64,000 nt of DNA from UBA10906 sp049296695 (GTDB lineage: Bacteria; Pseudomonadota; Gammaproteobacteria; Methylococcales; Methylomonadaceae), in contig JBAQSX010000155.1 of the NCBI GenBank assembly GCA_049296695.1, forward strand, positions 1 through 64,000, read 5' to 3'. Below are positions 25,017 through 35,500 of the stretch, piece after piece. How positions within the stretch are numbered: the first letter of the stretch is position 1; each line of letters opens with the position of its first letter. The notes beneath the pieces were generated by a model. The model did not search any database. It saw only the letters and a program-made list of their open reading frames with translations, and was not told the origin of the DNA. Both the position numbers and the translations under genes were made by a program.

Positions 25017-27419
25017 TTATTCAAATAAGGCTTTTGTTTTTCTTTTATTAAATCCCGCCCCTTCGGCTTCATTACGCAATAAAGCGGTCATTTTATCAGC
25101 CGATAATGGCACACTAAAATAATAGCCCTGAATAATATCGCAACCCCTATGGGCTAAATACATTAATTGCTCTTCTGTTTCTACGCCTTCAGCAATAATT
25201 TTTTGTCCTAATGAATGTCCCATTTCAATAATAGCGCGTGCAATTTGCGCATCTTTAGAATCTTTAGTCATTTCCATAATAAAAGATTTATCAATTTTTA
25301 ACATATCAATGGGGAAGTTCTTTAAATACGATAAAGAAGAATAACCCGTACCAAAATCATCAAGTGCGATATGAATACCCATTTTTTTCAAACGATGTAA
25401 TTGTAATTCGATGCGTTTAATATCACCGACTAAAGTTGATTCGGTAATTTCTAATTCCAAATAATGCGCTTCTAATTTAGTATCCTCTAAAACATTGGTT
25501 ACTAATTTTAAAAAATTCGCATCCGCAAATTGCCGCGCGGCTACATTGACTGAAATGCGTGGCAGAGGATAACCCGCCGCTAGCCATTGTTTCATTTTTT
25601 GACAAGCCGTTTGTAAAATCCAAGCACCCATTTCGATAATTAAATCAGTTTCTTCGGCTATATAAATGAAATAATCGGGCGGAATAATTTTGCCATTACG
25701 AAACCAGCGCACTAAGACCTCAGCTCCACAAATTTCTCGTGTCACCGCATCATATTGGGGTTGATAATACAATTGCAATTCACCTCGGCTTTGCGCTTTG
25801 CGTAAATCCGCTTCTAATTCCAAACGTTCATGCGCAGAAATAGCCGAATTTTTCTTATAGAATTGGTAATTATTGCCGCCTTCGGATTTAGCTTTATACA
25901 TAGCAATATCGGCATTTTTCAATAATACTTCGGCACTAAGACCATCTTCGGGATAAACCGCTAAACCAACACTGGCACTGACAAAAACTTGGCGCAATTT
26001 CTGATGTGAATACAAACTAAATTCACTGGCTAAGAGTTGAATAATTTTGCCTGCTAATAAAGTCGCCGCATAAGAGGCTTGTTGATAAGACGCTTCATTA
26101 TTCAATAAAATTGCAAATTCATCACCATTAAAACGTGCAACTAAATCACCTTTTTTAATTAAAGAGACTAATCGTTTTGCAGTTTCTTTTAATAAGGCAT
26201 TACCCGCATCATGTCCTAAAGAATCATTAACGCCTTTAAATCTATCTAAATCAATAAAAATAACTACAGCATAGTTATTATTCTGCTCAACAGGCGTGGA
26301 AACAATACGACTGAGCCTATCTAAAAACATAACGCGATTAGGAAGCCCTGTTAAATCATCGTAATACGATAACTGCATAATGCGTTTTTCTACTTGTTTT
26401 TGCCTTGTAATATCGAGTAGGCTGGCAAAATAAATAGTTGCTTTATTATCTTTAGTAATGGCGGTAATATCGAGTTTTAAGGGAAAAAGATTACCATCTT
26501 TACGTTTGCATCGACATTCACCCGACCAACATTGTTTATTATTGTCTTTAAAAAAATCGGCTGGATTAATCTCAAATTTACCATCGATAAGCATTGATAA
26601 GGCTTTATCTTCTACTTCATTAGCGCGATAACCTGTTAATTGAGAAAAGGTGTCATTAATATCGGTAATTAGAAAGTTTCTATCTAAAAAAGCAAAACTC
26701 AAATGCCCTTCATTAAAAGCATCGGCAACGCGTGTTAATCGGGCGGCATTACTTTTATCTTCACTAATAAAATTACCTGTAATTAATAGTTTAAATCGAT
26801 TTTGATAACGATCAAATACTGGGGTGCGGGTAATAATCCACGCTTCTTCTCTACCCGCAGTTGACATTTTACGCGTTTCAGTCATTTTAGTGCGCTGATA
26901 CCACGCGCTTTTATCTTGAATAGCACTGGTTTTTAATTCCAAAACATTACTGTCTGGATAATGAGTAGCCAATTCTTGATCGGTTTTTCCCCAATAATCA
27001 GCCTGTTCTAAATTAAACATACTCAAATATTCATAACTAGCCGCTAACCAACGATTTTCATGGTCTTTAATACATAAAAAATTAGGAAAGTAATTAACTA
27101 ATAATTGATCGCTGGTTTGTGAGCTTTTGTATGCTTGATTACCATTAGGCTGGTCAGTATTGTCTTTGGCTTGTAAAACCACTTTGCGTGATAGTATTTG
27201 CTGGGTTTGTTCTTCAATTTGCTCTTCTAATTGAAGCTTTATTTTCCGCTCTTGATAAGATGAATACAATAAAGCACTCATTGTTATAATGGCGAGTAAT
27301 AATAAGCCGTAGTGATAATAGATTTCAACTTGCCATGAAAAAAAATTCACGGCAATTAAATAGGCTAAATTGGCGATAATTAGCACTAAAGAAAAACTTA
27401 ATAATAGTTTATAGTTCAT
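25017..27419 (-). CDS. Membrane PAS-GGDEF-EAL cyclic-di-GMP enzyme
   Basis: An 800-residue inner-membrane signalling protein. Two hydrophobic segments lie at about 5-55, then a short coiled coil, a PAS domain (about 100-220), a second PAS-PAC (about 225-345), GGDEF (about 350-515) and EAL (about 530-785). The cyclase motif reads NGDEF in ARFNGDEFAILL, so its first glycine is lost. The EAL motif reads EVL in GAEVLVRW, with DDFGTGYSSLSYL and IAEGVETEEQL intact. It is therefore more likely a phosphodiesterase with a regulatory or weak GGDEF domain. No sensor ligand is evident. It is monocistronic. Confidence 0.9.
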   Translation of the reverse strand: MNYKLLLSFSLVLIIANLAYLIAVNFFSWQVEIYYHYGLLLLAIITMSALLYSSYQERKIKLQLEEQIEEQTQQILSRKVVLQAKDNTDQPNGNQAYKSSQTSDQLLVNYFPNFLCIKDHENRWLAASYEYLSMFNLEQADYWGKTDQELATHYPDSNVLELKTSAIQDKSAWYQRTKMTETRKMSTAGREEAWIITRTPVFDRYQNRFKLLITGNFISEDKSNAARLTRVADAFNEGHLSFAFLDRNFLITDINDTFSQLTGYRANEVEDKALSMLIDGKFEINPADFFKDNNKQCWSGECRCKRKDGNLFPLKLDITAITKDNKATIYFASLLDITRQKQVEKRIMQLSYYDDLTGLPNRVMFLDRLSRIVSTPVEQNNNYAVVIFIDLDRFKGVNDSLGHDAGNALLKETAKRLVSLIKKGDLVARFNGDEFAILLNNEASYQQASYAATLLAGKIIQLLASEFSLYSHQKLRQVFVSASVGLAVYPEDGLSAEVLLKNADIAMYKAKSEGGNNYQFYKKNSAISAHERLELEADLRKAQSRGELQLYYQPQYDAVTREICGAEVLVRWFRNGKIIPPDYFIYIAEETDLIIEMGAWILQTACQKMKQWLAAGYPLPRISVNVAARQFADANFLKLVTNVLEDTKLEAHYLELEITESTLVGDIKRIELQLHRLKKMGIHIALDDFGTGYSSLSYLKNFPIDMLKIDKSFIMEMTKDSKDAQIARAIIEMGHSLGQKIIAEGVETEEQLMYLAHRGCDIIQGYYFSVPLSADKMTALLRNEAEGAGFNKRKTKALFE

Positions 27420-27874
27420 AATAAAACCATTTGGAATATTCTACGAAAAGTAGAATGTATGTAGCGTTTTCAATTTTAGTGGATGACTGATTGTAATCAA
27501 CTAAAACAAGGGGGGGTGATAACCTTAATCAATAAGAGTTTCTAATAACTAATTATAAATAAAGGCTATTGGGCAATAATGTTTTAAAAAAAGCAAAATA
27601 CAATACGCTATTTATATTATGATTTTCTTAATAAAAATAAGCTTATAAAAAAACAATAAAATACCGCATAAACAGACTAAAACCAACTGTATTAATGATA
27701 GACTTAAATATGACAGAGTCTGCCAAAGCTATCAAATAATAAATTAACTATTTTCACTGACGTGTCCAGCTTGGATTATGCTTTTTATTTTAGTGGTCAT
27801 AATTACATTAAAATCAATTATATAACTAATAACTGAAGGGGGATTATAGGTTATTTGCTGATTTTATTTTATAC
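27420..27874. other. Divergent intergenic region between GGDEF/EAL gene and mtdB genes
   Basis: About 450 bp of AT-rich DNA. A hairpin ATTCTAC-GAAAA-GTAGAAT (27438-27456) lies in the leader of the leftward gene. No gene or known riboswitch is recognised. Confidence 0.35.
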
Positions 27875-27888
27875 TGATTAGCTAATCA
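27875..27888 (+). promoter_or_regulatory. 14-bp palindrome before mtdB-like gene 1
   Basis: TGATTAGCTAATCA is perfectly symmetric and overlaps a TATACT (27870-27875) that may be a -10 box. It ends 4 nt before AAGGAG of the ribosome-binding site. It is placed where a repressor or start-site hairpin would act. Confidence 0.4.
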
Positions 27889-27902
27889 TATAAGGAGTTG
27901 TT

Positions 27903-28811
27903 ATGGAAAAACCATTCATTTTACACATGCTGACTACAGCAAAAAATCTTAGCCCATTTGACGTAAATATGGCGTTGGATGCGGGTTGGGTGTCGGCTTT
28001 GCCTTACATCAATGTTGAAGCCAGTGAAGTACAAGGCTTGGTGCAAGACGCGATTTTTTCGCGCAGTGCTAAAAATTTGAAACGCACAGGCATTTTTATC
28101 GGCGGTCGTGATACCAAACAAGCCATGGATATGTTAAAAACCGCTAAACGTTCTATGGTGCCACCCTTTGAAGTTTCAGTATTTGCTGACCCTAGTGGTG
28201 CATTTACTACAGCAGCTGGCATGGTCGCTAGCGTTGAGTATGAATTATTGACTAAGTTTAATACCACTTTAGAAGGTAAAAACATTTTAGCGTTAGGTGG
28301 CACCGGCCCTGTTGGTCAAGCGGCGGCGGTGATTGCCGCACAGGCAGGCGCGAATGTGCGTATTATTGGTCGTCAATTAGAAAAAGCCCAGTTGATTGCC
28401 GATTTGTGCAGTAATGAATTTGGTGATGGCAAAATTACAATCACTGCGGGTGCGGATGCTGATAAAGCCGAGTTTATTAAAACCGCTGATGTGGTTTTTG
28501 CCACGGGTGCGGCGGGCATTGAATTATTAAGTGCGCAATTAATTGCCTCAGCCCCGCAATTAAAAGTGGCCGCTGATGTAAATGCTGTGCCACCTGCGGG
28601 TATTGCAGGCGTTGACGCATTCCATAACGGTACACCTATTGCAGGTTCAATTAGTGGCGCGGTCGGTATTGGCGCGTTGGCGATTGGTAATGTTAAATAC
28701 CATGCGCAAAACCGTTTATTAAAAGCCATGATAGACTGTGATAAACCTGTGTATTTACATTTTGAACATGCTTTTGAAGTGGCTAGAGAATACATTAAAA
28801 AGAAAGGCTAA
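27903..28811 (+). CDS. mtdB: NAD(P)-dependent methylene-H4MPT dehydrogenase-like, copy 1
   Basis: A 302-residue cytoplasmic Rossmann enzyme of the MtdA/MtdB family. These oxidise methylene- to methenyl-tetrahydromethanopterin (MtdB) or methylene-tetrahydrofolate (MtdA) in C1 metabolism. The N-terminal part holds FILHMLTTAKNLSPFDVNMA and RTGIFIGGRD, the invariant PPFEVSVFADPSGAFTTAAG follows at about residue 83, and the nucleotide motif GGTGPVGQAAA lies near residue 132. It has a strong AAGGAG ribosome-binding site. A paralogue starts 47 nt downstream. No fae, mch or fhc gene lies in the window, so the cofactor remains inferred. Confidence 0.85.
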   Translation: MEKPFILHMLTTAKNLSPFDVNMALDAGWVSALPYINVEASEVQGLVQDAIFSRSAKNLKRTGIFIGGRDTKQAMDMLKTAKRSMVPPFEVSVFADPSGAFTTAAGMVASVEYELLTKFNTTLEGKNILALGGTGPVGQAAAVIAAQAGANVRIIGRQLEKAQLIADLCSNEFGDGKITITAGADADKAEFIKTADVVFATGAAGIELLSAQLIASAPQLKVAADVNAVPPAGIAGVDAFHNGTPIAGSISGAVGIGALAIGNVKYHAQNRLLKAMIDCDKPVYLHFEHAFEVAREYIKKKG

Positions 28812-28858
28812 TTGTTAAATTAGTTTTTATTGCATTGACTAAATCTAAAGGTTATCTC

Positions 28859-29761
28859 ATGGAAAAACGTAGTATTCTGCACATGTTTGACCCTACGCCA
28901 CATAACAGTCCATTTGATATTAATATGGCAATGGATGCGGGTTTTGAAGTATTAATGCCTTATAGCAATGTCAAATTAGATGATGTTAATCGTTTGACTC
29001 AAGACGCGATTTTTTCGCGTAGCCCAGCGGGAGTCAAACGCACAGGTATTTTTATTGGCGGACGTGATTTAGGTTTAGCGATGGATATGCTAAACATTAG
29101 CAAACAAGCGATGGTACCACCGTTTGAAGTCTCAGTATTTGCAGACCCTAGCGGTGCATTTACCACAGCGGCGGCATTAGTGGCTTGCGTTGAAAAACAG
29201 CTCAAAGCCCAGCATGGTAAAGAACTAAAAGACTGTACTGCCTTGGTCTTTGGTGGCACAGGGCCTGTGGGTTTAGCCACGGGCGTGATTGCTTCTTTGG
29301 CAGGAGCAAATACCACTTTGGTCGATCATTTATCCAAAGATACTGCTAACGAAGTCGCCAAAGCCGCTAATCGCCGTTTTGCTTGTCAATTGTCAGGAAC
29401 AGTTGCGCGTAACGATGCCGAAAAAGCCGCGTTAATCGCTGAAGTGGATTTGATTTTTTGTACAGCAAAAGCAGGTATTCAGGTATTAAATGCTGAGGTA
29501 TTAAAATCGGCTACTTGTTTAAAAGTAGCGGGTGATGTCAATGCAGTGCCGCCTTTGGGTATTGAAGGTATTAAACGCAATGATTCAGGCGCGTCTTTAG
29601 TTCATGCCATTAATGCGCTGGGAGCGGTCGCCGTGGGGGCGTTAGCCGTGGGCAATGTAAAATATGCCTTACAAAATGAAATGTTGCAATTAATGCTAAG
29701 TACCGACAAACCCTTGTATTTAGATTTTCGTGATGCCTTTAGTAAAGCACGCGAATTTTAA
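28859..29761 (+). CDS. mtdB: NAD(P)-dependent methylene-H4MPT dehydrogenase-like, copy 2
   Basis: A 300-residue paralogue of the preceding gene and probably cotranscribed with it. It opens SILHMFDPTPHNSPFDINMA, keeps RTGIFIGGRD and PPFEVSVFADPSGAFTTAA, and has GGTGPVGLATG as nucleotide site. I chose the ATG at 28859, preceded by AAAGG, because the product then begins exactly like copy 1. An in-frame start at 28835 adds eight unrelated residues. The two differ clearly between the core motifs, so they may prefer different pyridine nucleotides or pterins, as MtdA and MtdB do. Which one is which cannot be told from sequence alone. Confidence 0.85.
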   Translation: MEKRSILHMFDPTPHNSPFDINMAMDAGFEVLMPYSNVKLDDVNRLTQDAIFSRSPAGVKRTGIFIGGRDLGLAMDMLNISKQAMVPPFEVSVFADPSGAFTTAAALVACVEKQLKAQHGKELKDCTALVFGGTGPVGLATGVIASLAGANTTLVDHLSKDTANEVAKAANRRFACQLSGTVARNDAEKAALIAEVDLIFCTAKAGIQVLNAEVLKSATCLKVAGDVNAVPPLGIEGIKRNDSGASLVHAINALGAVAVGALAVGNVKYALQNEMLQLMLSTDKPLYLDFRDAFSKAREF

Positions 29762-29771
29762 GTAATGTCAG

Positions 29772-29800
29772 CATTCACCCCGCTTTGGGCGGGGTGAATG
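29772..29800. terminator. Hairpin between convergent mtdB 2 and PfkB kinase genes
   Basis: CATTCACCCCGC and GCGGGGTGAATG form a perfect 12-bp GC-rich stem with a 5-nt loop, 10 nt after the mtdB stop. It can fold on both strands, so it probably ends both transcripts. Confidence 0.75.
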
Positions 29801-29817
29801 AATGATAAAAGCCGTTA

Positions 29818-30750
29818 TTAAAACGATTCACCAAAGTTTTCATGATAGCGTTTTTTAAAGGCTGTCATATCAAAATGATGATTTTGAGTGCCATGATGCT
29901 CAATTTTAATCGCCCCTATTAAAGAAGCAATCCGTCCTGTGGTTTCCCAGTCATATTCGTTAAGCAAACCGTACAATAAACCCGCACGATAAGCATCGCC
30001 ACAACCTGTAGGGTCAAGCACTGCATGAACTTTAGCTGAGGGAATTTCTATACAACGCCCGTCAGTATAAATTTTTGAACCATTCGCGCCTAAAGTAACA
30101 ATTAACGCTTGTACCCGCTCTGCCATTTCTTCTAAAGATAAACCTGTGCGCTCTTGTATCAATTCAGATTCATAGTCATTGACCGTAATCCATGTCGCTT
30201 GATCGATAAAGGCCAGTAATTCCGCGCCATCAAACATTGGCAAACCTTGACCCGGATCGAAGATAAAGGGAATACCAGCTTCTACAAATTGCGCGGCATG
30301 TTGCATCATACCGTTTTTACCATCGGGTGAAACAATGCCGATGTTAATATCGCTGTCTACAGGTATAGCATTAAGTTGAGAAAAATTCATCGCACCGGGA
30401 TGAAACGCGGTAATCTGATTACTCTCTTCGTCAGTGGTAATGTAAGCCTGACCTGTGTAATGGTTGTCCATAATAAAAATGTATTCACTCGACAAACCGT
30501 TTTGGCTCAACCATTGGCTGTAAGGCTCAAAATCATGTCCAACGGTTGCCATAATTAAAGGCTCTTCACCTAACAAGTTCAGGTTATAGGCAATATTACC
30601 TGCGCAACCACCAAATTCACGGCGCAAGGTAGGTACTAAAAAAGAGACGTTTAAAATATGGACTTTTTCGGGCAGTATGTGATGTTTAAATTTGTCATGA
30701 AACACCATAATGGTGTCATAAGCCATAGATCCGCAAATTAATGCTTTCAT
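29818..30750 (-). CDS. PfkB family sugar/nucleoside kinase
   Basis: A 310-residue ribokinase-fold kinase. The substrate-lid side has GGCAGNIAYNLNLLG at about residue 47, and the C-terminal signature DPTGCGDAYRAG (about 246-257) holds the catalytic Asp252 and anion hole. The pattern resembles bacterial adenosine kinase-like members of the family more than fructose-phosphate kinases, but substrate specificity cannot be read reliably. It is the third gene of a gcvH-dgkA-kinase cluster with 16 nt to dgkA. It converges on mtdB copy 2. A role in nucleoside or ribose recycling is a guess. Confidence 0.8.
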   Translation of the reverse strand: MKALICGSMAYDTIMVFHDKFKHHILPEKVHILNVSFLVPTLRREFGGCAGNIAYNLNLLGEEPLIMATVGHDFEPYSQWLSQNGLSSEYIFIMDNHYTGQAYITTDEESNQITAFHPGAMNFSQLNAIPVDSDINIGIVSPDGKNGMMQHAAQFVEAGIPFIFDPGQGLPMFDGAELLAFIDQATWITVNDYESELIQERTGLSLEEMAERVQALIVTLGANGSKIYTDGRCIEIPSAKVHAVLDPTGCGDAYRAGLLYGLLNEYDWETTGRIASLIGAIKIEHHGTQNHHFDMTAFKKRYHENFGESF

Positions 30751-30766
30751 TAAATAATTCCTGTGT

Positions 30767-31126
30767 TTAAATTAAAATTAATGCCCAAGTCACTGCCGCC
30801 CAAGCCAGCGATAAAGACACTGCCGCTGAGCCTATGTCTTTGGCTCTACCTGATAATTCATGATGTTCAAAACCCACTCTATCGACTACCGCTTCAACAG
30901 CTGAATTAAGCAGTTCGACCAATAAAACTAAAACCACACTACCAATCAACAACAGTTTTTCGATAGTGCTGTGACCTAACCATAATGCCACAGGTGTTGT
31001 CACTACAAATAACGCAACTTCTTGTCTAAACGCTTCTTCATGTTGCCAAGTGGCTTTAAAACCTGCCATTGAAAAAAAGAAAGCATTCACTAAACGTTTT
31101 AAGCCTTTTGCGTTTTGATTAGCCAT
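30767..31126 (-). CDS. dgkA: Diacylglycerol kinase DgkA
   Basis: A 119-residue integral membrane kinase that phosphorylates diacylglycerol to phosphatidate, recycling lipid left from osmoregulated glucan or LPS modification. The amphipathic N-terminal helix is followed by EEAFRQE, then three transmembrane helices. The catalytic motif LLNSAVEAVVDR and GRAKDIGSAAV are intact. It lies 3 nt after gcvH and 16 nt before the PfkB gene on the same strand. The length is that of typical homotrimeric DgkA. Confidence 0.95.
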   Translation of the reverse strand: MANQNAKGLKRLVNAFFFSMAGFKATWQHEEAFRQEVALFVVTTPVALWLGHSTIEKLLLIGSVVLVLLVELLNSAVEAVVDRVGFEHHELSGRAKDIGSAAVSLSLAWAAVTWALILI

Positions 31127-31129
31127 GAG

Positions 31130-31510
31130 TTAGTCATTAGTGTGTTGTAAGTAAGCATCGGCATCAAGCAATGCGTCTAGTTCGTCAAGATTTTCGGCTT
31201 TAATGCAAAACAGCCATGCACTATAAGCATCATCATTAACCAATTCAGGGCTACCATCTAATTCGTTATTAATGGCAACCACTTCACCTGTAACAGGACT
31301 GGGCAAATCAGAGGCGGTTTTGACCGATTCTAAAGTAACGCTGTGTTCACCTGCATCAATTCGACGACCGACTTTAGGTAAATCGATATAAACCAAGTCG
31401 CCTAATTCTTGTTGTGCAAACTCAGTGATACCCACACGCACTAAACCATCGTCTTCAAGTTTTACCCACGCGTGTGCGTCAGTATATTTTAAATCGTTAG
31501 GGATATTCAT
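31130..31510 (-). CDS. gcvH: Glycine cleavage system H protein
   Basis: A 126-residue lipoyl carrier protein that shuttles the aminomethyl group among glycine cleavage proteins P, T and L. The lipoylated residue is Lys64 in LESVKTASDLPSP. The fold-defining GITEFAQQELGDLVYIDLP and GEVVAINNEL are intact. No gcvT or gcvP is adjacent; instead it leads a cluster with dgkA and a PfkB kinase. The lipoate for this protein could come through LipB, encoded elsewhere in the window. Identification is certain. Confidence 0.96.
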   Translation of the reverse strand: MNIPNDLKYTDAHAWVKLEDDGLVRVGITEFAQQELGDLVYIDLPKVGRRIDAGEHSVTLESVKTASDLPSPVTGEVVAINNELDGSPELVNDDAYSAWLFCIKAENLDELDALLDADAYLQHTND

Positions 31511-31623
31511 GATAAGTCTCTAAAAAATAATAGGTTAAGAAAAATTATTGTGTATGTATCATTGAAGTATAAGCACTTTATTCATACACTAGTAGAAATG
31601 AAAACTAACTAAATAGAATAATA

Positions 31624-31872
31624 ATGTCAAAGATACTTATTTATACCACTAAAATTTGTCCTTATTGTGTCATGGCTAAACGGCTATTAACTCAAAAAGG
31701 CGCGGCATATACTGAAATTAATGTGGACGATACTCAAGTGCGCGAAGAGATGATGCGTAAAACTGGGCGGCGCACCGTACCACAAATTTATATTGGTGAA
31801 CTGCACGTTGGTGGTTTTGATGATTTATACGCTTTAGAGCGAGAAAAAAAATTAGACGCATTATTGAATTAA
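31624..31872 (+). CDS. grxC: Glutaredoxin 3
   Basis: An 82-residue cytoplasmic dithiol glutaredoxin that reduces disulfides with glutathione. The active site is Cys12-Pro-Tyr-Cys15, the cis-proline motif is RRTVPQIYIG, and glutathione contact residues appear in HVGGFDDLYAL. Length and motifs match GrxC. It reads divergently from the gcvH cluster and is followed by a palindromic repeat of family E. Confidence 0.95.
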   Translation: MSKILIYTTKICPYCVMAKRLLTQKGAAYTEINVDDTQVREEMMRKTGRRTVPQIYIGELHVGGFDDLYALEREKKLDALLN

Positions 31873-31888
31873 AGTAACTGCTTGTCTG

Positions 31889-31976
31889 AATCAGGATTTT
31901 TAAGATTTTAGGATTAGCAAGATATTATTATCAAATAATATCCTGCTAATCTTCTAATCCTGTAAATCCTGTGATT
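31889..31976. repeat. Imperfect palindromic repeat family E
   Basis: AATCAGGATTTTTAAG and its diverged complement near TCCTGTAAATCCTGTGATT bound an 88-bp imperfect palindrome centred on ATTATTATCAAATAAT. It lies downstream of grxC, in a gap between convergent genes. Only one copy is seen here. Confidence 0.6.
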
Positions 31977-32055
31977 CTAACAGCAGAATAATTAATAATA
32001 AGCTAAGTGCTTACGAATTAAAAAATATAAGATTAATTACTTTGCTCTTATATTT

Positions 32056-32472
32056 TTAAAACGATAATAAAAAGAATATATAACTGATAGCAAAACTAGA
32101 CACTATGAATTTTATTTTGCCAAATAGTGATAGTCTTTGCCAATAAGTCAATAAAGCGGTTTTATAATCGTTATAAACGCCTGTCCAATAATTTTTAATT
32201 TTTTGCCAATAACAAGGCATAGCCTTCCATAAACGATAACCACCATAGCCCATTGCCGCAAACATAATATAAAACACGATGATTTGTGTTTCATGTCCAG
32301 CTGTTTCAAATAATAATTCAATGATGGTATCGAGTGAGGATTCAATGCCTTCAAAGAGTAGATGAAATAATTCAAGTAATAAACCAAATACTGTATGCGG
32401 TATTAGAATACTAATAAAGATACTAGTGGCAATTAAGCCATGAAGGATTTTATGCTGATTAGGTGTCATCAT
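32056..32472 (-). CDS. Small membrane protein of unknown function
   Basis: A 138-residue protein with three predicted transmembrane segments (about 10-42, 62-82 and 117-137) and a basic, aromatic-rich loop (residues 84-114) on one side. The first segment is rich in Leu, Ile and Phe and continues into an acidic helix (LFEGIESSLDTIIELLFETAG). No known motif was recognised. It starts 40 nt after the purL stop on the same strand, with AGAGTTAC upstream of a double ATG, and may be the last gene of the dapA-bamC-purL transcript. Confidence 0.6.
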   Translation of the reverse strand: MMTPNQHKILHGLIATSIFISILIPHTVFGLLLELFHLLFEGIESSLDTIIELLFETAGHETQIIVFYIMFAAMGYGGYRLWKAMPCYWQKIKNYWTGVYNDYKTALLTYWQRLSLFGKIKFIVSSFAISYIFFLLSF

Positions 32473-32512
32473 GAGTAACTCTAAAAGTTATGAATTACGT
32501 TCAGTAAAGCAA

Positions 32513-35500
32513 TTAATTAACCCAGACTCTAGCGTTTCTAAATAAACGCATCCAAGGGCCATATTCACCCCAACCCGCTGGGTGCCATGAATTTTGCAAG
32601 CTTCTAAAACAACGCTCTGGATGCGGCATCATAATAGTGAAACGCCCGTCTGTAGTCGTTAAGCCTGTAATACCAAAAATTGAGCCGTTGGGATTGGCAG
32701 GAAACGCCATAGTGGGTGTGCCGTAGTTATCAACATAACATAAACTCACCACAGGTGTGTCTATATCAATGCGCCGATTGGGATTGAGTGCTAAACGCCC
32801 TTCACCGTGCGCCACAACTACAGGCATACGCGAACCTTCCATGCCAGCAAATAAAATAGAGGGTGATTTACGCACTTCCACCATTGCCACCCGCGCTTCA
32901 AATTGTTCAGAGTGATTGGGCAAGAAACGTGACCAATAATCCGCGCCTGTAATTAATTCTTTCAAACCCGACATCATTTGACAGCCGTTACACACGCCTA
33001 AGCCAAAGGTATCAGTGCGTTGGAAGAATGCGGCAAACTCGTCTCTAGCGCGTGGGTTAAATAGAATGGATTTTGCCCAGCCGCCGCCAGCACCTAATAC
33101 GTCACCATAAGAAAAACCACCACAAGCCGCTAAGCCAATAAAGTCACGCAAACTCACGCGTCCAGAACTTATGTCGTTGGTATGCACGTCCACGGCAACA
33201 AAGCCTGCTCTATCAAATGCCGCCGCCATTTCTACATGACCGTTCACGCCTTGTTCGCGCAAAATCGCCACTTTTGGACGCGCTGATAACACATAAGGTG
33301 CGCTAACATTATGATTCACATCAAACGTCAATTTAGAATGCAGGCCGGGGTCTTTGTTATCGGCAATGCTTTCAAATTCACGCAGGGCGCAATCAGCGTT
33401 ATCGCGCAAGGCTTGCATTCTATAACTTAGCTCTGACCAAATGCTTTGCAGGTCAGCGCGATTAGCCGAATAAATTTCTTGCTGGGCGCGAATCACTAAG
33501 CGTTGGTCGTGGGCAATTGTACCGATAACATGAACGCAATCCACCAAACCAGCCGCTATTAATTCAGCTAGCACCGCGTCTTTATCGCTGGCTTTGATTT
33601 GAATAACCGCGCCTAATTCTTCATTGAATAATAAGGCAAGCTGCTCACTCAACTGGGCATCGTTGGGCAATAAGGCAGTTAAATCTAAATGAATCCCTAA
33701 GCGACTAGCAAATAGCATTTCTGCCACAGTAGCAAACAAACCGCCGTCTGAGCGGTCGTGATAGGCTAGCACTTGACCATAATGGTTTAAGGTCTGCATA
33801 GCATCAAAGAAGCCTTTTAATAAGGCGGGGCTGTCAAGGTCGGGACATTCGCTACCTAATTGCTTATAGACTTGCGCTAAAGTTGAACCACCTAAACGAT
33901 TTTGACCTGCACCTAAGTCTATTAAAATCAATAAGCTATCATCAATATCTTGGCATTGCGGCGTGAGCGTTTTGCTGACATCTAATACTGGCGCGAAGGC
34001 GGTAATAATCAACGACAAGGGTGAAGACATGGTTTTTTCAGTGTCGCCTTCGCGCCATACGGTTTTCATCGACAGCGAATCTTTACCCACAGGAATCGCT
34101 ATGCCTAAAGCAGGACAGAGTTCTAAGCCCACGGCTTTAACGGTATCAAATAGCGCGGCATCTTCAGCTTTATAACCCGCCGCCGCCATCCAATTAGCTG
34201 ATAATTTGATTTTGCCCAACGCGTCAATACGAGCGGCGGCGATATTGGTAATCGCCTCACCTATAGACATGCGACCTGAGGCTGGCGCGTTTAATACTGC
34301 AATCGGAGCGCGTTCGCCCATTGCCATTGCCTCACCTGTTAAGGTGTAAAAACCAGCAGTAGTCACGGCAACGTCTGCCACAGGCACTTGCCACGGGCCT
34401 ACCATTTGGTCACGCGCTACTAAACCTGTCACCGAGCGGTCGCCGATGTGAATCAAGAAACTTTTATCGGCAACGGCGGGAAACGATAACACCCGTTTAA
34501 CCGCATCAGCTATAGTCATCTCACTAAAATCTAGGGCTTGACTGCGCGGTTTAACGCGCTCAGTAATGCGGTGCATTTTGGGAGCTTTGCCAAATAACAC
34601 TGACATGGGCAAATCAATGGGATTATTATCAAAATGATTATCGTGCAGTTCTAAATGCTGCTCGTCACGCACTTCACCAATGACCGCAAACAAGCAATGT
34701 TCGCGTTCACAGAATTGGCTGAATAATTCTAAAGATTCAGGTTTGATAGCCACTACATAACGTTCTTGGGCTTCATTACACCAAATTTGCATAGGAGACA
34801 TGCCCAAGTCAGCATTTTGAACGTTACGCAATTCAAAACGTCCGCCTTTTTCGCAATCATGAATAATCTCAGGCACAGCATTTGATAAACCACCCGCACC
34901 AATATCATGAATCGACACAATCGGTGACTCTTCACCCAAAGCGTTACAGTGATTAATCACTTCTTGGCAACGGCGTTGCATTTCAGGGTTTTCGCGTTGC
35001 ACCGAGGCAAAATCTAACGCCTCAGAACCCGCGCCAGAGGCTTGTGATGATGCCGCGCCGCCGCCTAGCCCTATTAACATCGCAGGGCCGCCTAAAATAA
35101 TAATTAACGCGCCAGCGGGAATGGGCTGTTTATTTATCAGCATGGGACGAATATTACCCATGCCGCCTGCAATCATAATGGGTTTGTGATAGCCGTAAAA
35201 TTCATTATCGCTAGCCGCGTTTTGCTCAAAGCTACGAAAATAACCCGCCAAGTTAGGACGACCAAATTCATTATTAAATGCCGCGCCGCCTAAGGGAGCT
35301 TCAAGCATAATTTTTAAGGCTGAGGCAATACGCGCTGGTTTGCCGTTATCATCTTCCCACGGCTGAACATAATGCGGCACGTTCAAATGTGACACTGAAA
35401 AACCTGTCAAACCCGCTTTAGTGGCAGAACCGCGTCCTGTTGCCGCCTCATCACGAATTTCACCACCCGAACCTGTTGCCGCGCCGGGATGTGGCGAGAT

